This document shows, one piece after another, positions 33,745 through 46,600 of a stretch of DNA of 64,000 nucleotides. The notes below the pieces were generated by a model. It had not been told where the DNA came from and ran no database searches. It saw only the letters and a program-made list of their open reading frames with translations. The stretch covers positions 58,900,001-58,964,000 of the forward strand of contig CM060733.1 in NCBI GenBank assembly GCA_030704615.1. The letters are read 5' to 3'. The position numbers were made by a program, and so were the translations under genes. Origin of the DNA: Takakia lepidozioides (lineage: Eukaryota > Streptophyta > Takakiopsida > Takakiales > Takakiaceae). The stretch's first letter is position 1, and every line of letters starts with the position of its first letter.

Positions 33745-34050
33745 TCCTTATTACATGCGACCGTAAAATATTGACCGTTGTATCCAATTTGTTTTAAAAA
33801 TATCACTGCGATCGTTAAATTTTACTTAAATTAGTATCGACCGATAGAATTCAGTAGTTAATTCTAATTTGTTTTTTCTAAATTAGCTGTGACAGCTGCG
33901 TTACGAAAGCCGCACCCATTTTTTTTAATAACCAAATAGAAGGGACCTCTTGAATTCGACGGTCACAGTTTTTGTTTTATTTTTTAAATGACTTTCTTAA
34001 GATCTTGAAATTTTCTTGAAATTTTCTTGAAATTTTCAAGGTGGAAACTC
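33745..34050 (+). repeat. Hairpin array C, third block and a TTGAAATTTTC triplet
   Basis: Three degenerate units (GACCGTAAAATATTGACCG and similar), followed by three tandem copies of CTTGAAATTTT at about 34012-34042. Confidence 0.6.
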
Positions 34051-35216
34051 GAGAAGGATGGTGTCCGGCTAAATGTATAAAAGATTACTAACTCACGCAA
34101 GCTCCCAGAAGGTTTTGAGATTAATCTACCTTCTACAGTCAGGATGGCCGAGTTTGTCTACGAGACATCCGCCAACCCACAGGTCTTGTGCAAAAGTTTA
34201 ATGTTTTAAGTACATTAGTTGTATTCAATACTACAAGAAGCCTCTATTTCGGGTACATGGCCATAACAAGAAATTGTGATGTGGTCTTATGAACTGATAT
34301 TTCAGTATTTACATAGTTACTGTATTTACTAAGGCAAAAGTGAAATTTTCAAATGGTGGCAATGAGGTCAGGCTGTGAGGGGTCAATAATTGTAGGAGAC
34401 ATACACAAGGCGATCTGTTTCAGACTCGGTGGCGTGATTTATTCCGATTTCGGTTTAGTGAATTCCATGTTATCTTGGGTGCCCTTCACTGGTCAGAGGC
34501 TTTTGTTCTGTAATCTTTTGAAACTTGTGAGCATGAGTGAATTGAATGGTTTGCATGACTGTGCCTATCGCTGAATGCATCATGTGATCGTCTGTCGCTT
34601 CGCAGTATGAGCCTTGGTTTTGATGTTGTCCGCCATAAACAAACATTGCAATGCACGGCCACCATTTACACATAACCTCAATCATATGTGCCATACATTC
34701 CATGGCGGTTTCTTCAAAAAATAAAATGAAGTTTGCAACATTTGTGGTATCCATCTGCGTTAATAGAGTTTTGGTATTCAAATACCCATTAGAAAAAAAA
34801 TTGAGGCCAAAGAAAGGCTGTCCCAACGTTCATATGTCCCCTACAGCCGCTCAAGGTGGGCAACGATTTTTAAAATGTCATTTTGCCATCGTGGCAAAAT
34901 GGGTTCCACGATGCTGTTTCCACCGTGGCAAAATGTTGCCACGGAGGATGATGTTTCCGCGGGAAGCATCGCGTTCTCGCGCTTCTCGCTTCCCTTTATC
35001 GCGCGCTTCTTCCCTCAAGCTTTCCTTGCGCGTTTCTTCTAGCAGGGTCCAATGTTGTAGGAAACGCCTGTAGGTGAGTGAGTGATCTTCATACCAGACA
35101 GATACAGCCCCTAATGTGAGGAGTCTCTTGACATTTTTGGCTTCTTCATTGTAGTTCATGGATTATCAATTAATATCACAATATTTGTCTTTCATATGAC
35201 ATTTTGTTGCTAGGTG
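34051..35216. other. No gene seen; hairpin at 34883-34905
   Basis: The palindrome ATTTTGCCATCGTGGCAAAAT (9-bp arms) lies near 34880-34900, followed by two further GTGGCAAAAT / TTGCCACGG words. Otherwise unremarkable. Confidence 0.35.
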
Positions 35217-35624
35217 TCATGCAGTCCCGCACTTGTGACACCATGTTACCTTTCTTGGTCCTTCGTTTTTAAAATTTTCGAGAGCCTCTGTTATCTTCTG
35301 GTCCAAGGTGGTTTTATCAATCATCTCATTTTTCTTTGGTTTGGGTTTTTCTTCATCATCAGAGTCTTCTTCTTTCAAGGTGTCTTTGGAATCATTGTTT
35401 CTGCTCTGGTGGACCCCAAGTTCTAACTTCTTTGCAGTTCCTGCTGCTTCAGCCAAAGTGTTGTTGGGTAAGACTGTAACCACGGATACGTACTTACGAC
35501 GAAGTCCATTGACGAACCATGACTTCTGTAAGTCATCCCCTGGTGCTTGGTTTAACTTCATGACCAGAGTTTTCATCCTCTCTAGGTAGTCAACTATCAA
35601 TGACGAGAACATGAACACAAACAA
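35217..35624 (-). pseudogene. LTR-retrotransposon gag fragment
   Basis: Reads DYLERMKTLVMKLNQAPGDD, KSWFVNGLRRKYVSVV, an acidic/lysine linker (EEDSDDEEKPKPKKNEM) and the start of a CCHC knuckle (WCHKCGTA). This is the normal order of a plant gag: capsid end, then nucleocapsid. It stops after the first two Cys of the knuckle, so it is truncated. The sequence to the right (35.63-36.19 kb) could be its leader or LTR. Confidence 0.6.
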
Positions 35625-35639
35625 GATATCAGATTAGAG

Positions 35640-36190
35640 ATACAAGACTAGACAAGAAGTCAAGGTCGGCGTGGCCGAACGCATGGTGGATACATATGAA
35701 TCAAGATAATATTTATAACAATGGACAAGAGTACAAGATACTGGAACTCGAATATTGAAATGCTGGAAACTGGACTAGAGTACTGGAAGCTGGACTGGAG
35801 TACTGGGACTGGGAACAAGAGTAGTTTGAACTTGTGTTGGCGAGACTGAAGAGTGTCCAGTCTCGCCTCCTATATATACTGGCTACTAAGAAGCTTCACT
35901 AAGAAGCTTCTCTTATGGAGGTTTCTTGCTGGAGAAGTTTCCAAGATTAAACAAAGGTTTCTTGATGGAGAAGCTTCCTTAAACAAATGAGGTATCTTGA
36001 TGGAGAAGTTTCCTCCAAATGAAGCTTCCTGAGCAGTTTCCCAAGTTACTCTTGGTAATTTGATAAACTCCCGGTAATTTGATAAGTAATGGTAAAGCAT
36101 GGTAGATCATGATAAATCACCGTTAGTCGTTGTAACTTCTGGTAACATGGTAACTTGATAACTTGGTAACTTCTGGTATTTACTCCTGGT
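35640..36190. repeat. Short-unit repeat region
   Basis: Imperfect tandem words: CTGGAAGCTGGACTGGAGTA-like at about 35762-35812, GAAGCTTC/TGGAGAAGTTTCC-like at about 35885-36040, and GGTAACTTGATAACTTGGTA-like at about 36150-36180. Possibly the LTR or leader of the gag fragment at left. Confidence 0.5.
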
Positions 36191-38880
36191 AAGTTCCTCT
36201 GGGCTATGTCCGTGACATCTACCAATTAATTCCCCATGCACAAATCTTGCACAAATAGCAACATAACGCCCACACTCCTTTACATTGCAAGACCCAACAC
36301 ACATACTATCATGTTGTTGCAAAATGACAGAGGACTATAATATCTCCAAATTAACATAGTCCACTTATAACCTACAGCAATTTTCTGGAAGTAGTGTCAT
36401 ATGTTTATGTAGCAAATATCAAATGTCATTCCTCCACACATTCTCTACTGGGCAGAAAACAACATGTAATTTACTCTATCCTTACCACAACACTCATACC
36501 CTATTTAACTTCGCCGTCACCTTAGGAATGTCACTTGTTGGCTGATATCACACATATCTTGGACAATCTCTCTACTTAAATTGCCCACTCCACAGTCATG
36601 TCATGCGATCGCCCACACCTTGTCATCGCCCACATACGGCCGCTAGCGCTAGGCGTTCAATCCAATACAACAACATAAACAACCCTACCACTCTACCTTC
36701 TCGGGGAAGTCACTCCCTATCTAGTTTCCCAGGCACGTGAGGCAAACAGACATTTTCTATGGGTGTATTAATTTTATTTTCTGAATTTTTGGCCACCCTA
36801 TTATTACATAATTTTGTAATATGACATGTTTTATTGCAAGCTATATTATTTATATTTTATAGCAGGTAACAAATATTGGACACCCTATATTAATCTGAAA
36901 AAAAATTACGGGGTAATAATTTTTTTAATTTGCTGGAAACGAATTCATCGAAAGTAGATGCATTAACATCATTTAAAGTATGAAGGTTCTGAACAAAATC
37001 AAATCTCATAGTAACTGAACTAATAATTGAATCTATGTCTATCCACTTGTTGTCAGTTACATCATATTTGAATTTCAGATGTCCTCTAGATTTTGAGAAG
37101 TAGTTGAGAAGCACCATGATTGTTGTGGCTGGCTTGTTAAAGAGATCAACTGGTTGTCGAGAGATCCCCCACCTGCTCCCTATCTTGTGAACAAACTATA
37201 CCCTCACCCCTTCAACATACACCCTGAATCGCTTCAAACAAAAATAGCTTATGCACCTCTCCCTCTCTACTCTCTCCCCTATGCACTCCATCGCTTATCA
37301 CTCTACTGTCTCAACCACATTACTGATCGACATAGATACAAAAATTGCTGCTACTCCACCGAGGCTAGAATTGCCATCAATGCATCACCCCTATACGAGG
37401 AAATGTGTCAATAACGCTCGTCTGCCTTCCAATGTAATCTTGATGACCTTCATATCGGTGACATGTTTTTTTCAGACAACGCCCAGTCAGTGCTCCTCAA
37501 ATGAGCAATGAGCGACGTTGATAGCTCTCAATCGAACCACACCACCAGTAACAAAAAAGGTCGAAGTAGCTCGGAGACCCCACAAGCACACACGCAATAC
37601 CCAGTTCACCTCTGGCTAGTGTTTCCTATCATGGAGAGTCTAGCACGCGATGCTAATGCTCATATCGTGCAAGACCGTAGAACAATCACCGAACTACTAC
37701 AACTTCATATCCTGGAATCGGAGTGTGGCACAGATATCCTCTAGTGCTCGAAGACATTCCCTAGGATTCTCCTGATACTGTACTTATCATAAAGACCAGA
37801 CCAAAAGGGGAGACAATACTTACATCTCATCCAGCTCTCCAAAAGTGGTAGGAGGATGTGCAGGATTGATTGCAAGAAAACATATATCACTACGTTTAAC
37901 ACCTGGTTGAACTAGTGTTAATATGTATGCAGTGTATTATGAACAAGTTCAACAACCCTTTGAATTGTTGTATACTAGCTTCTCTTAGCACCTTTGCTGG
38001 ATTAGATATGTTGACACCATACCTGCTGTGACATCCAAGGTCGTAGGCGCTGAAGCTGGTGTGCCCACGCACGAATTTTCTTTTACGACCTGTGGAGGAG
38101 CTGCTGCAGGAGCTTTGTCCGGAAAATGCCTCCCTTGTATTCTGCACTGACATCTCAGACGGTTGGCAGTTGGTTACTTGCAGATTCGCACGATGAAAGA
38201 AAGGGCATGCCTTCGCATTCGTCGGGTGCTGCGTTTCGGGTGCCCGGCAATTCCCCATGAATCGATCGATGACGTAGCCCGATTTTTTGGGCCGGCATCC
38301 TCTGTCGGCTTAGGCATGAGTTCCCCGGAATTTGGATTCAAGTAGAAGTAGGCCCAAATGGAAATCTATGCATGTAGAGTGGTTAGAATGCTTCCAAATT
38401 TTGTTATGGTGGTGAGTTTCCACGCAAGGAACAATATGACCAGAGGAATTGACATTGTGATGAAAATTTGGACACATTTGAGGCAGATTTGGGGTCAATG
38501 GTAATGGAGAGCATTTTTGACCCACCGATTTTCCCATACAAAGCAACCCTCATGTGGTTTTGGAATTTGGTTCTGGAATCTTGGCCCAAGGTGCTGTACA
38601 TGCCAGCCAATTAGAATCTGGGTATGCTGTATCAATGAAAAATCATTTTGCCAGGCCAATTGCTTGGTCAAACCATTTTTTCACTCCAAAACTAGAGCAC
38701 AATAAATATTTACAGCTTACATTATTGTTATAATCTTCCTAATGACACGGTGAAATCACTTGAAAATTTTACAGTAGGTTCCTGAAGTAGGTAGGATTAC
38801 TTTCATACGCTTCATCCCCCTGGATGTTTGCCAAATGTCAGATATGCCCTCAAACATGAGGGCATGTTCAGTTTTGGCAT
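36191..38880. other. No gene seen
   Basis: AT-rich. Open frames at 37154-37744 (plus) and 36890-37117 (minus) lack motifs. About 38075-38260 reads LLRPVEELLQELCPENASLV on the plus strand and could be an old transposon remnant. No assignment possible. Confidence 0.3.
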
Positions 38881-38898
38881 GGGCCCACCAAAAACAGG

Positions 38899-38917
38899 CT
38901 CGTCCATTAGGGGTTAA
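38899..38917 (+). repeat. Solo TTAA-type transposon end
   Basis: CTCGTCCATTAGGGGTTAA is identical to 50930-50948. Ending in GGGG then TTAA, it looks like the right end of a second piggyBac-type MITE family; the matching left end was not found. Confidence 0.5.
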
Positions 38918-39165
38918 ATGAAAAATCTTGCTAATGTAAGTAATCGCAAGTGTGTCTGCACTGATTCCATCCCTTGTCACAGGAGTCTGGGTCTCCAACT
39001 GCATCTTGCAGAGGAAGGACTCTATAATCTCATCTATTTGGCTCAGAATATGGAACATCAAAGTGCAAATACTCACAGCAGACATAGTTAAGTACAGGGA
39101 GCCTTGTTGTAGGGAGCCTTCAGCAACATCAAGGAAAGGTTTTTAGTTTGTTGGGCTAACTAGAG

Positions 39166-40368
39166 TCATTCATCTTTCTTGTAGGGATACTCCTCAAGCA
39201 TGTGCTCCACCAGTTTCAAACGGATCTCAGACACCTCGTCTCCCCAAAGCACGTCTTTCACAAATCTCACTTCTGTTTGCATGCACACCTGCCAAATGAA
39301 TGAGTCCACTCTCTGAGTCCCAGTCCCAGAAAAAAAAATGCTTAGACTAAAACTCCCACTTGTATGTGTGCAGAGATGAAATTTATTAAAAGGTTGTAAC
39401 ATGGATGGTTGCAATTGTCTCCACAGAACACAGTTTAATTATGAAGCTCTATCCTTAGTCAACAACATTTCTAGGTTTTGGAATTTATACAAGACCCTCT
39501 TGGTAAGAAACCAGCGGAAAAATATACCAAAATATATACCATTTCCAAGGCTCCTCGAAGTACGCCACATAAGATGTTCCAATAAGAAAGGCCTTGGCAG
39601 CTTTCAGGCAACTCAACGAAGTTGGTAAGTGGATTGTCCTCCAATGTGATGCTGCACTCCATACCATCTGGGCTCCAATTGCTCACGGTCGCACTCACAT
39701 TCAGGAACATCTTGAAACCCACCTGTTACTTCACAATGAGTTGAGAGGGATAGCTATCAATTCAACTTGTTTGCAAATTCACTACGCGGGCGTTGTATGG
39801 AGATGGATGTATGAGAGGAATTTCTTATGAGAGGAGGGGAAAAAAAAACCTTGGCAATGATCTCTGCAGTCTCTCCAAAGTCTGAACATCTTGTGATGTT
39901 AGCTTTGGCCAAGAAATCGTCAATGAGCCGAATGCCGATGTTGTATCCCCTACAATGCTCCATCCAACAAACAAAGTCATACTTGCAGACTTTCCTATAA
40001 ACCAAAGAGACAATCATGGGAGTGAAGAAAGCCCTCGCCCAGTAGGATATTCAAAGCACAACATTGAAAAAAGGACCAAATTATATATCCATGTGCTTCA
40101 TCATCTAGGGCAATTAGATCCTAATCTTAATATTTTTAAGAAAAAATCTTCTGTGGAAACAAAAACGTTCTTGAAATCAAACATGCGAATTTACATATCA
40201 TTACAATTGCACCCAATTAGTATACAATTTTTAAATAAGACCACTCCATACAACCAGAATGAAGTATTACATAGTTTCAAGCTGTTTATTGACTTCCTCA
40301 ACATCCTCAAAATCAATCATCAATTGGCGAACAATCGCCCCATATGTCAATGTAAAAAGCTCTGCATT
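39166..40368 (-). CDS. BET3: BET3/TRAPPC3, TRAPP complex subunit (exons 2-5)
   Basis: Core subunit of the TRAPP vesicle-tethering complex at the ER-Golgi. Exons: 40368-40271 (NAELFTLTYGAIVRQL, EEVNKQL), 39949-39850 (GYNIGIRLIDDFLAK, DFGETAEIIAK), 39722-39540 (GFKMFLNVSATVSNWSPDG, LEDNPLTNFVELP, ILCGVLRGALEM), 39288-39166 (VCMQTEVRFVKDVLWGDEVS, ending EEYPYKKDE). All are GT-AG and in phase, about 165 residues. The family is about 185-190, so only the first short exon (the usual GDAIF...V segment) is missing; it must lie between 40.4 and about 41.2 kb. A candidate ATG on the minus strand at 41151 leads to a donor in the right phase, but its protein does not resemble the expected sequence. Intact as far as seen. 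Confidence 0.92.
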
Positions 40369-41346
40369 CTGTCATTTCCCTCCACTCAAGCAATCAAAAA
40401 AAAGTTAATGATACAGATCATATTTCAAAGCTCCCTGAGAATAAGATTGATACTCTCAATATCAAAATAATAACATAAGCTTCGGTCACTGTCTAGCAAC
40501 TCCACTTTAGGGATCAAGCACCCTTTAGAAAGCAACATGCATGGTTATTATCAGCTTGTAATTATTATACAAACATATCAAACAAAAAACCATGGGTTTA
40601 AAATATAATCAGACTTGATTTTTTTTTGAGTGGTTTCTAAAGCCAAGCCATGGCAAGTTTTTTCAATAACAAGTTAAGTTATGAGATCTTCCTTGTGCAT
40701 CATTTTACAATCAACTCAAACATGTAAATATTCCAAGCCACTTATGCAGGCCAGAATTATAAAAGAAAGAAGTGACATACCACATGTTCAACTGTGGGGG
40801 GTAGCACTACATCACTTCTCAACGATATCCGCATATTGCCCCTCACATATTGGGATCATTGCTCAACTTGTCCATTGCCTCTCCACTATTGCATCTTCTT
40901 CCCTTCCTCATTCCTTCTCTTCTAACTACTCTTCCATATTTGCTCCCAATAACTAGTCCAGGACCCAACTCAGGTATTAGGTTCAAATCTCAACGAGCTT
41001 CCCTTCATAGGTCTTTTTCTGGAAAAAATCATACATGGATCCACAACAAGCCAATGGACACATCATTTCATTATGCAACTATCAAACCCACCTTGCCACC
41101 CAGGTCTTTGATACCACACTGAGGCAGGGAAGGGAAGGGCCAGGCGGCCATGGAGGCCAGTTGTAGGCTGCAGCAGTTTCCTGGAAGCATCAGAAGCAAC
41201 AGACGAGAGGATAGTGGATATGTTGTTGTTGTTTGAGGGATTGGAATTGAAGCAGTGTTGCTAGCACAATTGGAGGCAGTGTGGGCGAGTGACGAGAAGG
41301 ATTGGAAGCGTTAGGGCTACGCGTCTCTCTCTCTCGGCAGCAGGGA
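40369..41346. other. BET3 intron 1 and intergenic region
   Basis: Contains the unlocated BET3 first exon and the promoter region shared with the divergent Kazal-like gene. AT-rich to about 41.1 kb, then more GC-rich. The minus strand near 41120 reads TGTGGTATCAAAGACCTGGG, which looks like a retroelement primer site. Confidence 0.35.
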
Positions 41347-42732
41347 ATGGCAGCGCATGATTGCAAACGGCTGCATCTCTCATGGTTAGTGCTGGTGCTT
41401 TTCCTTGTGAGTGAGGCAAGTGCGGACGGGGCAGTCCGAGGCAAGTCAGAACAGAGTGGCTTATGGGAGTTACCCGTGCATGGTTCTGCTTGCGACCCTT
41501 ACACTCCGGTATTTCCCAGAAATATGTCACTTTTGGTGTATACTTGAGTGTGTTTCTGGGGAAGATTCCTCTAAAATTCGAGGGGATGGATCAGTTGGGG
41601 TCGCTGGATCGGCAGATGACAGGTTGGGCGGTCCGCGTTCACATTAGACAGGCCAGTTTCATCTGTTTTGTTCCTGTTGTTGCCAATCGAAAAGAGAATT
41701 CAGGTTTAGGGTTGTTCTGTTGTGTGGATAATTGAGGGGCGGCCGTGTCGAGCTGTAGGTGTGTGCAGAAGGGAGCGTGAGCTATAAGAGTGAATGCCAT
41801 GCACTTGCTGCCGATGCCCACATCCTGATGACGGGTAACTTCTTTTACAAGGCCTAAAAAAGGGATGCAAGTTCTGCAGCATTTGTGGGATGTGGTCCTC
41901 GATTACGTTCTGAGGGTGCTCTTTCGTGGAGCCACGCAATGCCCAATTGTGGTGTCCTATAGAATGATTTAATCATTAATGCTAGGAGAATGCACATGGC
42001 CCTGATTTGATGGTCTTTATCCTCGCACAAAGGTTCATTGTGCAGTCCTACAGATCTATCCCACCATTTCCCTTATCACACATTCCAAGAGACGGCGGGA
42101 TCACTTATGGGATGAAGTGTATTGGTGCAGGGGCCTGTGATGAAGGAATTAGGAAGCCAGCCGCATGCACTGTGAATTGTTTTCGAGCGGATCCGTAAGT
42201 GGTCATAACTGTTACCTCTTGACGCAAGGTATTACTGTTTGCATGCATCATGGTTCCAAATGTGCGTTCAAAGGGGGTCTTAAGTTGGCAGTTGCAGCTC
42301 TAAGCCTATGGGTCTGTGTGTATGTGAACTGTGAACAGGGTCTGTGGACTGGATGGAGTCACATATTGGTACGTGGTGAAAATCATCTTATCCCATCCTC
42401 TGTCTGGCCTTGTACTTTCAAGTCACGTTACATTTGCTTCTTTGTTTTCAACCTAGGCTGGTGTTGGTATGATAAGTAGAGTACATTGAATGAATGTTCA
42501 AATGCGTTGAAAAGCAGCTGATTGTGGTAGTGGGATGCTTTGATGCAATTTATGGTGCAGGTGTGGAGCAACAGAAGCAAAGTGTGCTGGAGTGGAGGTT
42601 GGGCATGAGGGATACTGTGACATATGGAATGGTGGGGCTGGGGCCAAGGGATTAGCAGCTCAGTCACTGCAGCTGGTGCACTTGGTGTGGCTTGTTTTGG
42701 CAGGATTGTTCATTCTGTTTGGATTGGCTTAG
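41347..42732 (+). CDS. Kazal-like secreted/membrane protein with a 30-nt micro-exon
   Basis: Exons: 41347-41508, 42046-42194, 42339-42368, 42561-42732; all GT-AG and in phase, about 170 residues. The N-terminus is a signal peptide (basic start, then LSWLVLVLFLVSEASA). Exon 2 ends in CTVNCFRADP. The 30-base exon 3 supplies VCGLDGVTYW. Exon 4 continues CGATEAKCAGVEVGHEGYC, completing the Cys-rich Kazal-like domain (CxVDG-TYWCG signature of a plant family usually annotated as Kazal-type or uncharacterised). The end is a hydrophobic segment (LVHLVWLVLAGLFILFGLA), suggesting a membrane anchor. An upstream in-frame ATG at 41302 would put 15 residues before the signal peptide; 41347 is preferred. 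Function unknown; protease inhibition is only suggested by the fold. Confidence 0.82.
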
Positions 42733-43634
42733 GTCTCCAAAAGTTGTAATATGTCAAGATGTAGCATAGCAACAATGCCTCTGGGTCATACCATTCACAG
42801 GCTAGTCCCCACCAGAGCAGATTTCTCGATTCAAGGGAGACTAATGTTCATCAGAGCAAGTTCAATTTTGTTCTCGTCTTGGTTCTTTGCGAATGAAGGC
42901 TGGTTAAGATCGTAGAGACAGCAATTCACTTCTGATTTGGATTAAGATTGATAGAGCAAATGCAATTTTTTACCTTACAATTCTTCACAATAAGGCCTTC
43001 TAAGATCTTAACTTCTCATTTAATGATGATGAGCATATTTTGATTTATGTGCAAATCTGATTCAGGTCAAAGAAAATATGGTGTACAAGTTTGCAGTTTT
43101 AAGGTTCTTACACACAAATTCTGAAATACCACATGCACATGGAACAAGTACATGATAAAACTGAAATTGGTCCCAAAACCACTACAAGAGGCAGGTACAC
43201 ATGGAGGCCTTGCAGTTTGGGAAATCTCGGCGCACAAACAAAACAAAACAAACTATCTTGCTTATTAATGTATTGACATGCTCTTGTGCAATGATTTTGG
43301 TTCAAACAAGGATGACCATTGATATATATTGTATCTGGCAATGTCCGAAACAATTTAGGATTAAATTCAGTTTCTCTCTATTATGCTCTTTTATTTCCCA
43401 ATCTTCCATACCCATGGCATCAAATATTTCCAAAAATCTTTGCAAGTACTCAACACACTCACACCTCTGGATCTTGTGTGGCATCATCTCAATGAGCTTA
43501 ATTGATAGTTTACAAACTGAATGTAATTGAAACATGACATATTGAGCATCACACATTGCAAGAGTGAGTGAATAGATGGGCTCCCATATTAGCACTGAGG
43601 ATACATGTACAAACAAGGGAGTGATTCAAGCCCT
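42733..43634. other. Intergenic, 3' ends of two convergent genes
   Basis: Between the plus-strand Kazal-like gene and the minus-strand oxygenase. Open frames on both strands (43.1-43.6 kb) overlap each other and lack motifs. Confidence 0.4.
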
Positions 43635-46600
43635 TCAAGATTTGAAGCCTTTATGTGTCGCTCTATACTTCCCAAGAAGATGATTGCCACTAGTAATTGG
43701 TGGGTACCTGTACAAGCAAATGAGGAAACTCGTTATACGTTGAGTGTGAAATCTAGGTAAAAGAGACTATGGTGGGTGAGGATAAAGATTACATCAATGT
43801 GCATATTCATGGTTTCTGAGCTGATAGGAAGCATCAAAACCCTCTCCATATACAAATATGATGTGTAACCAACAAATTTCACGCTTCCCCTTCCCTGCCA
43901 GTTCTCTTTCTGGATATACTGAGGAAGATGTGACAGGTTCTAGAAGGTAAGGTGGACATACTTGGGAGGGTTCTCATCTGAGAAACAAGTTGGAAGGCAC
44001 TCCACAACACAGTCGAAATTTGGCTCAAAGAAAAATGGGATCTGCGAACCCAAACACAAAATCAGATTTCCTTGGGAGCTTTTGGTCGATGCAGACCCTC
44101 TCTAGACACTGCTATCCCTGTATTTTCATTTCCAATTCTGCCAGAAGAAAGTTAAAGCCCTGTACTCAATTTATCAAGGGAATGCCCTCACTCCAGGTTG
44201 GGTGAAGCTCACTGAATGACCTTCAGCATGGGAATATGTAGGTTTGAAACCAGGACTACCTTTACTCTGGACAAGAGCATCCTGATCACTGGGTCATATG
44301 TGGGGAGCTTACCAACCCAGACATGCAGCTCCCACTTTGTTGGCACCACTCCTTGTAAGATGCTCAATTGAGAGGAAGCCTGGGCTGGCCAATGAGATGA
44401 GTTCATTACGAGAAACCCAAAGCTCTAAGGCAGGGAGAATCTATTACACCAAACAAATCAGCTTACTGAATATCGCTCCATGCCCGGGTTGAGCACTCGA
44501 TGTAGCGTGGACCTACAATTAAAAATATTGAACTCATCAAAATCAGATGGGAAGTGTCATGGCAACTGTCCACCTACCCATTCAACCCCAACAAGTATCA
44601 TACTGATCTATGTAGTTTTTCAGCTGTTACCAAAGATAGAGAGGAAAACTGCTTCAAATGTAAAATATCCAGGAGGTTGACATGAAGGTGGTGAAATAGT
44701 TACCGAAATAGGCCATTGCTCCAACGCTCAAGCATGTCGCCCAAATTCACTATGAAAGCTCTGGCATGCACAAAACAATAAATGTCAAAAGGTGATGCTT
44801 TGCTACCAACAAATTGAAAGTGGTACTCTAGTATATACTGGCAGACACCAGGCACATGTCAGATGAGAGAAACCCGTAAGTCTATCCGTCAGTACCAACA
44901 TGTTAGGAAAATCTGGCAACCAGGAAGAGCAGAAGATGAGAAGAACCCTGTCCAGAGCCAATACTCCTAGGACCTTCATACTTTATTTGGAATTGCTAGC
45001 TCTCGTTGTAGAGCTTCCAGTTCTTAATGGCCATTCACACGTAAACAGGTCATACTTGGTGCCTGATTCTTCCAATAGAGACTAGAAGGCCCTAGCTGGG
45101 TGGACCACCTGAACAAAGGAATAGGTAGATTTTTGCCCTGATAACTTGCTATCCACTGGGAACTGACACTTCAAAACACAGAAAGGCTAGAGGGGCCCTA
45201 ATAAATCGCTTCATACCCTTTAAGAGGTTGAACATCCTCCCAAATCTGTGGCACAGCATCCTTTTGCCTGCAAAACTGCCATCAATGTTGCTGCGTTAGA
45301 CTCTTCCCTTGGATGAGACTGGAAATGCAGTTTGTCAAACTACTAATTCTAAACCCAACACTCTAGCAAGAGGAAATATAAACCTGGAGGCCAGGAACAT
45401 CATCTGTGGCAAGAAGCGTTATCATGCCATAATCGGAGTGTGCTCCTGCACCATATATTCCAGCTTCTGGATAAGACTTTTCCCCTGCAGAACCCATCTT
45501 CTGAGGTCAAGTACGACACTTTCCCTAATTGAGTGGATGAACATGCAGGAGTTAAAATTTACTATTTCATCTCCATGTATCAGCATTCACCTAGCAGTAT
45601 ATTTTCGACATGACTCCTTTTTTGCCTGTGACATTAGCACTGGAGATATGATGCTAATCACAGCGTCCCCAGACTCACCAGAGTAATGAAGAAGGCGAAC
45701 AACCGCCATAGGATCATCCAGCAAGCCTGGCTTGTCGAAAAATGTTTCTTCCAAATTGAGTGCTAGAGCAATCAGCCTTGCCACCCTTCTTGCGAGCTTG
45801 CTGCATGAAATGCTCATCAATGGCATACTTTTCTCAGTAGTGGCATGAAGACATGAAGCTCAAACAGCCTCCACGAGAGAGTCCTTGTTTCTAAGGAGAA
45901 GGTTTTTCATGCCTCTGGACATCAAGTAAGCAGTGACATTCAGTAACATACACCTTACCAATTAGGGCAAAGGAGTGGGGTGCCAGGAAAAATGGGAGTG
46001 ATGCCCACATGCCCAAGCGAGGCTCATGACATGCTGAATGTGTTTAGTGCTGACAAATGGACTCGAGGCCACTGTATTTAGTGCATGATTTTGCTGGAAA
46101 AGGTAGGCCGGAAAGCGACCAAAGTGTGGGGAGCTATTCCGGACTGCCTACAACCAACGGGAATTCTGAGCCCGCGTTGTCGAGTGTCAAGTAGGTAACC
46201 CTTCATACATCCTAGTTTTGTACAAGATATTCACCAAAATTACCAGGCATTGAGGAATACCAATACAGGTATCAAGAAGGGATTCCCTTCAAGTGTAAAG
46301 ACAACTCACATGGCCTCAGCAAAGTATTGCTCCATGGTCTCCTGCCATCCTGGTAATACATCTGCACTCCACTGTTCGACTGACCCTCATCATACTTGCT
46401 TACGTAGCCACCCTGTTTGTTACTCATATATTTAAAGGAACAGAGAGGAGCAGCATGAAGTCAATCCCTCAACAATGCTCTGCAACTTGTTTGAGACCGA
46501 CAAACTATGAATCTCAAGATTTATGTTCGTTCACTAATTCACAGTGAACTTGACCAGGCTCTCATCACTACTTTTCCCATTTTGAAGTTTTTCATCGTTG

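Noticed and set aside
35668-35700. GGTCGGCGTGGCCGA, recalling the 5' half of a tRNA-Leu
   Set aside because: No cloverleaf follows; it lies in repeat-rich retroelement DNA.
41092-41151. Candidate BET3 first exon (ATG at 41151 on the minus strand)
   Set aside because: Donor and phase fit, but the peptide does not resemble the conserved BET3 N-terminus, and the sequence looks like a retroelement primer site.
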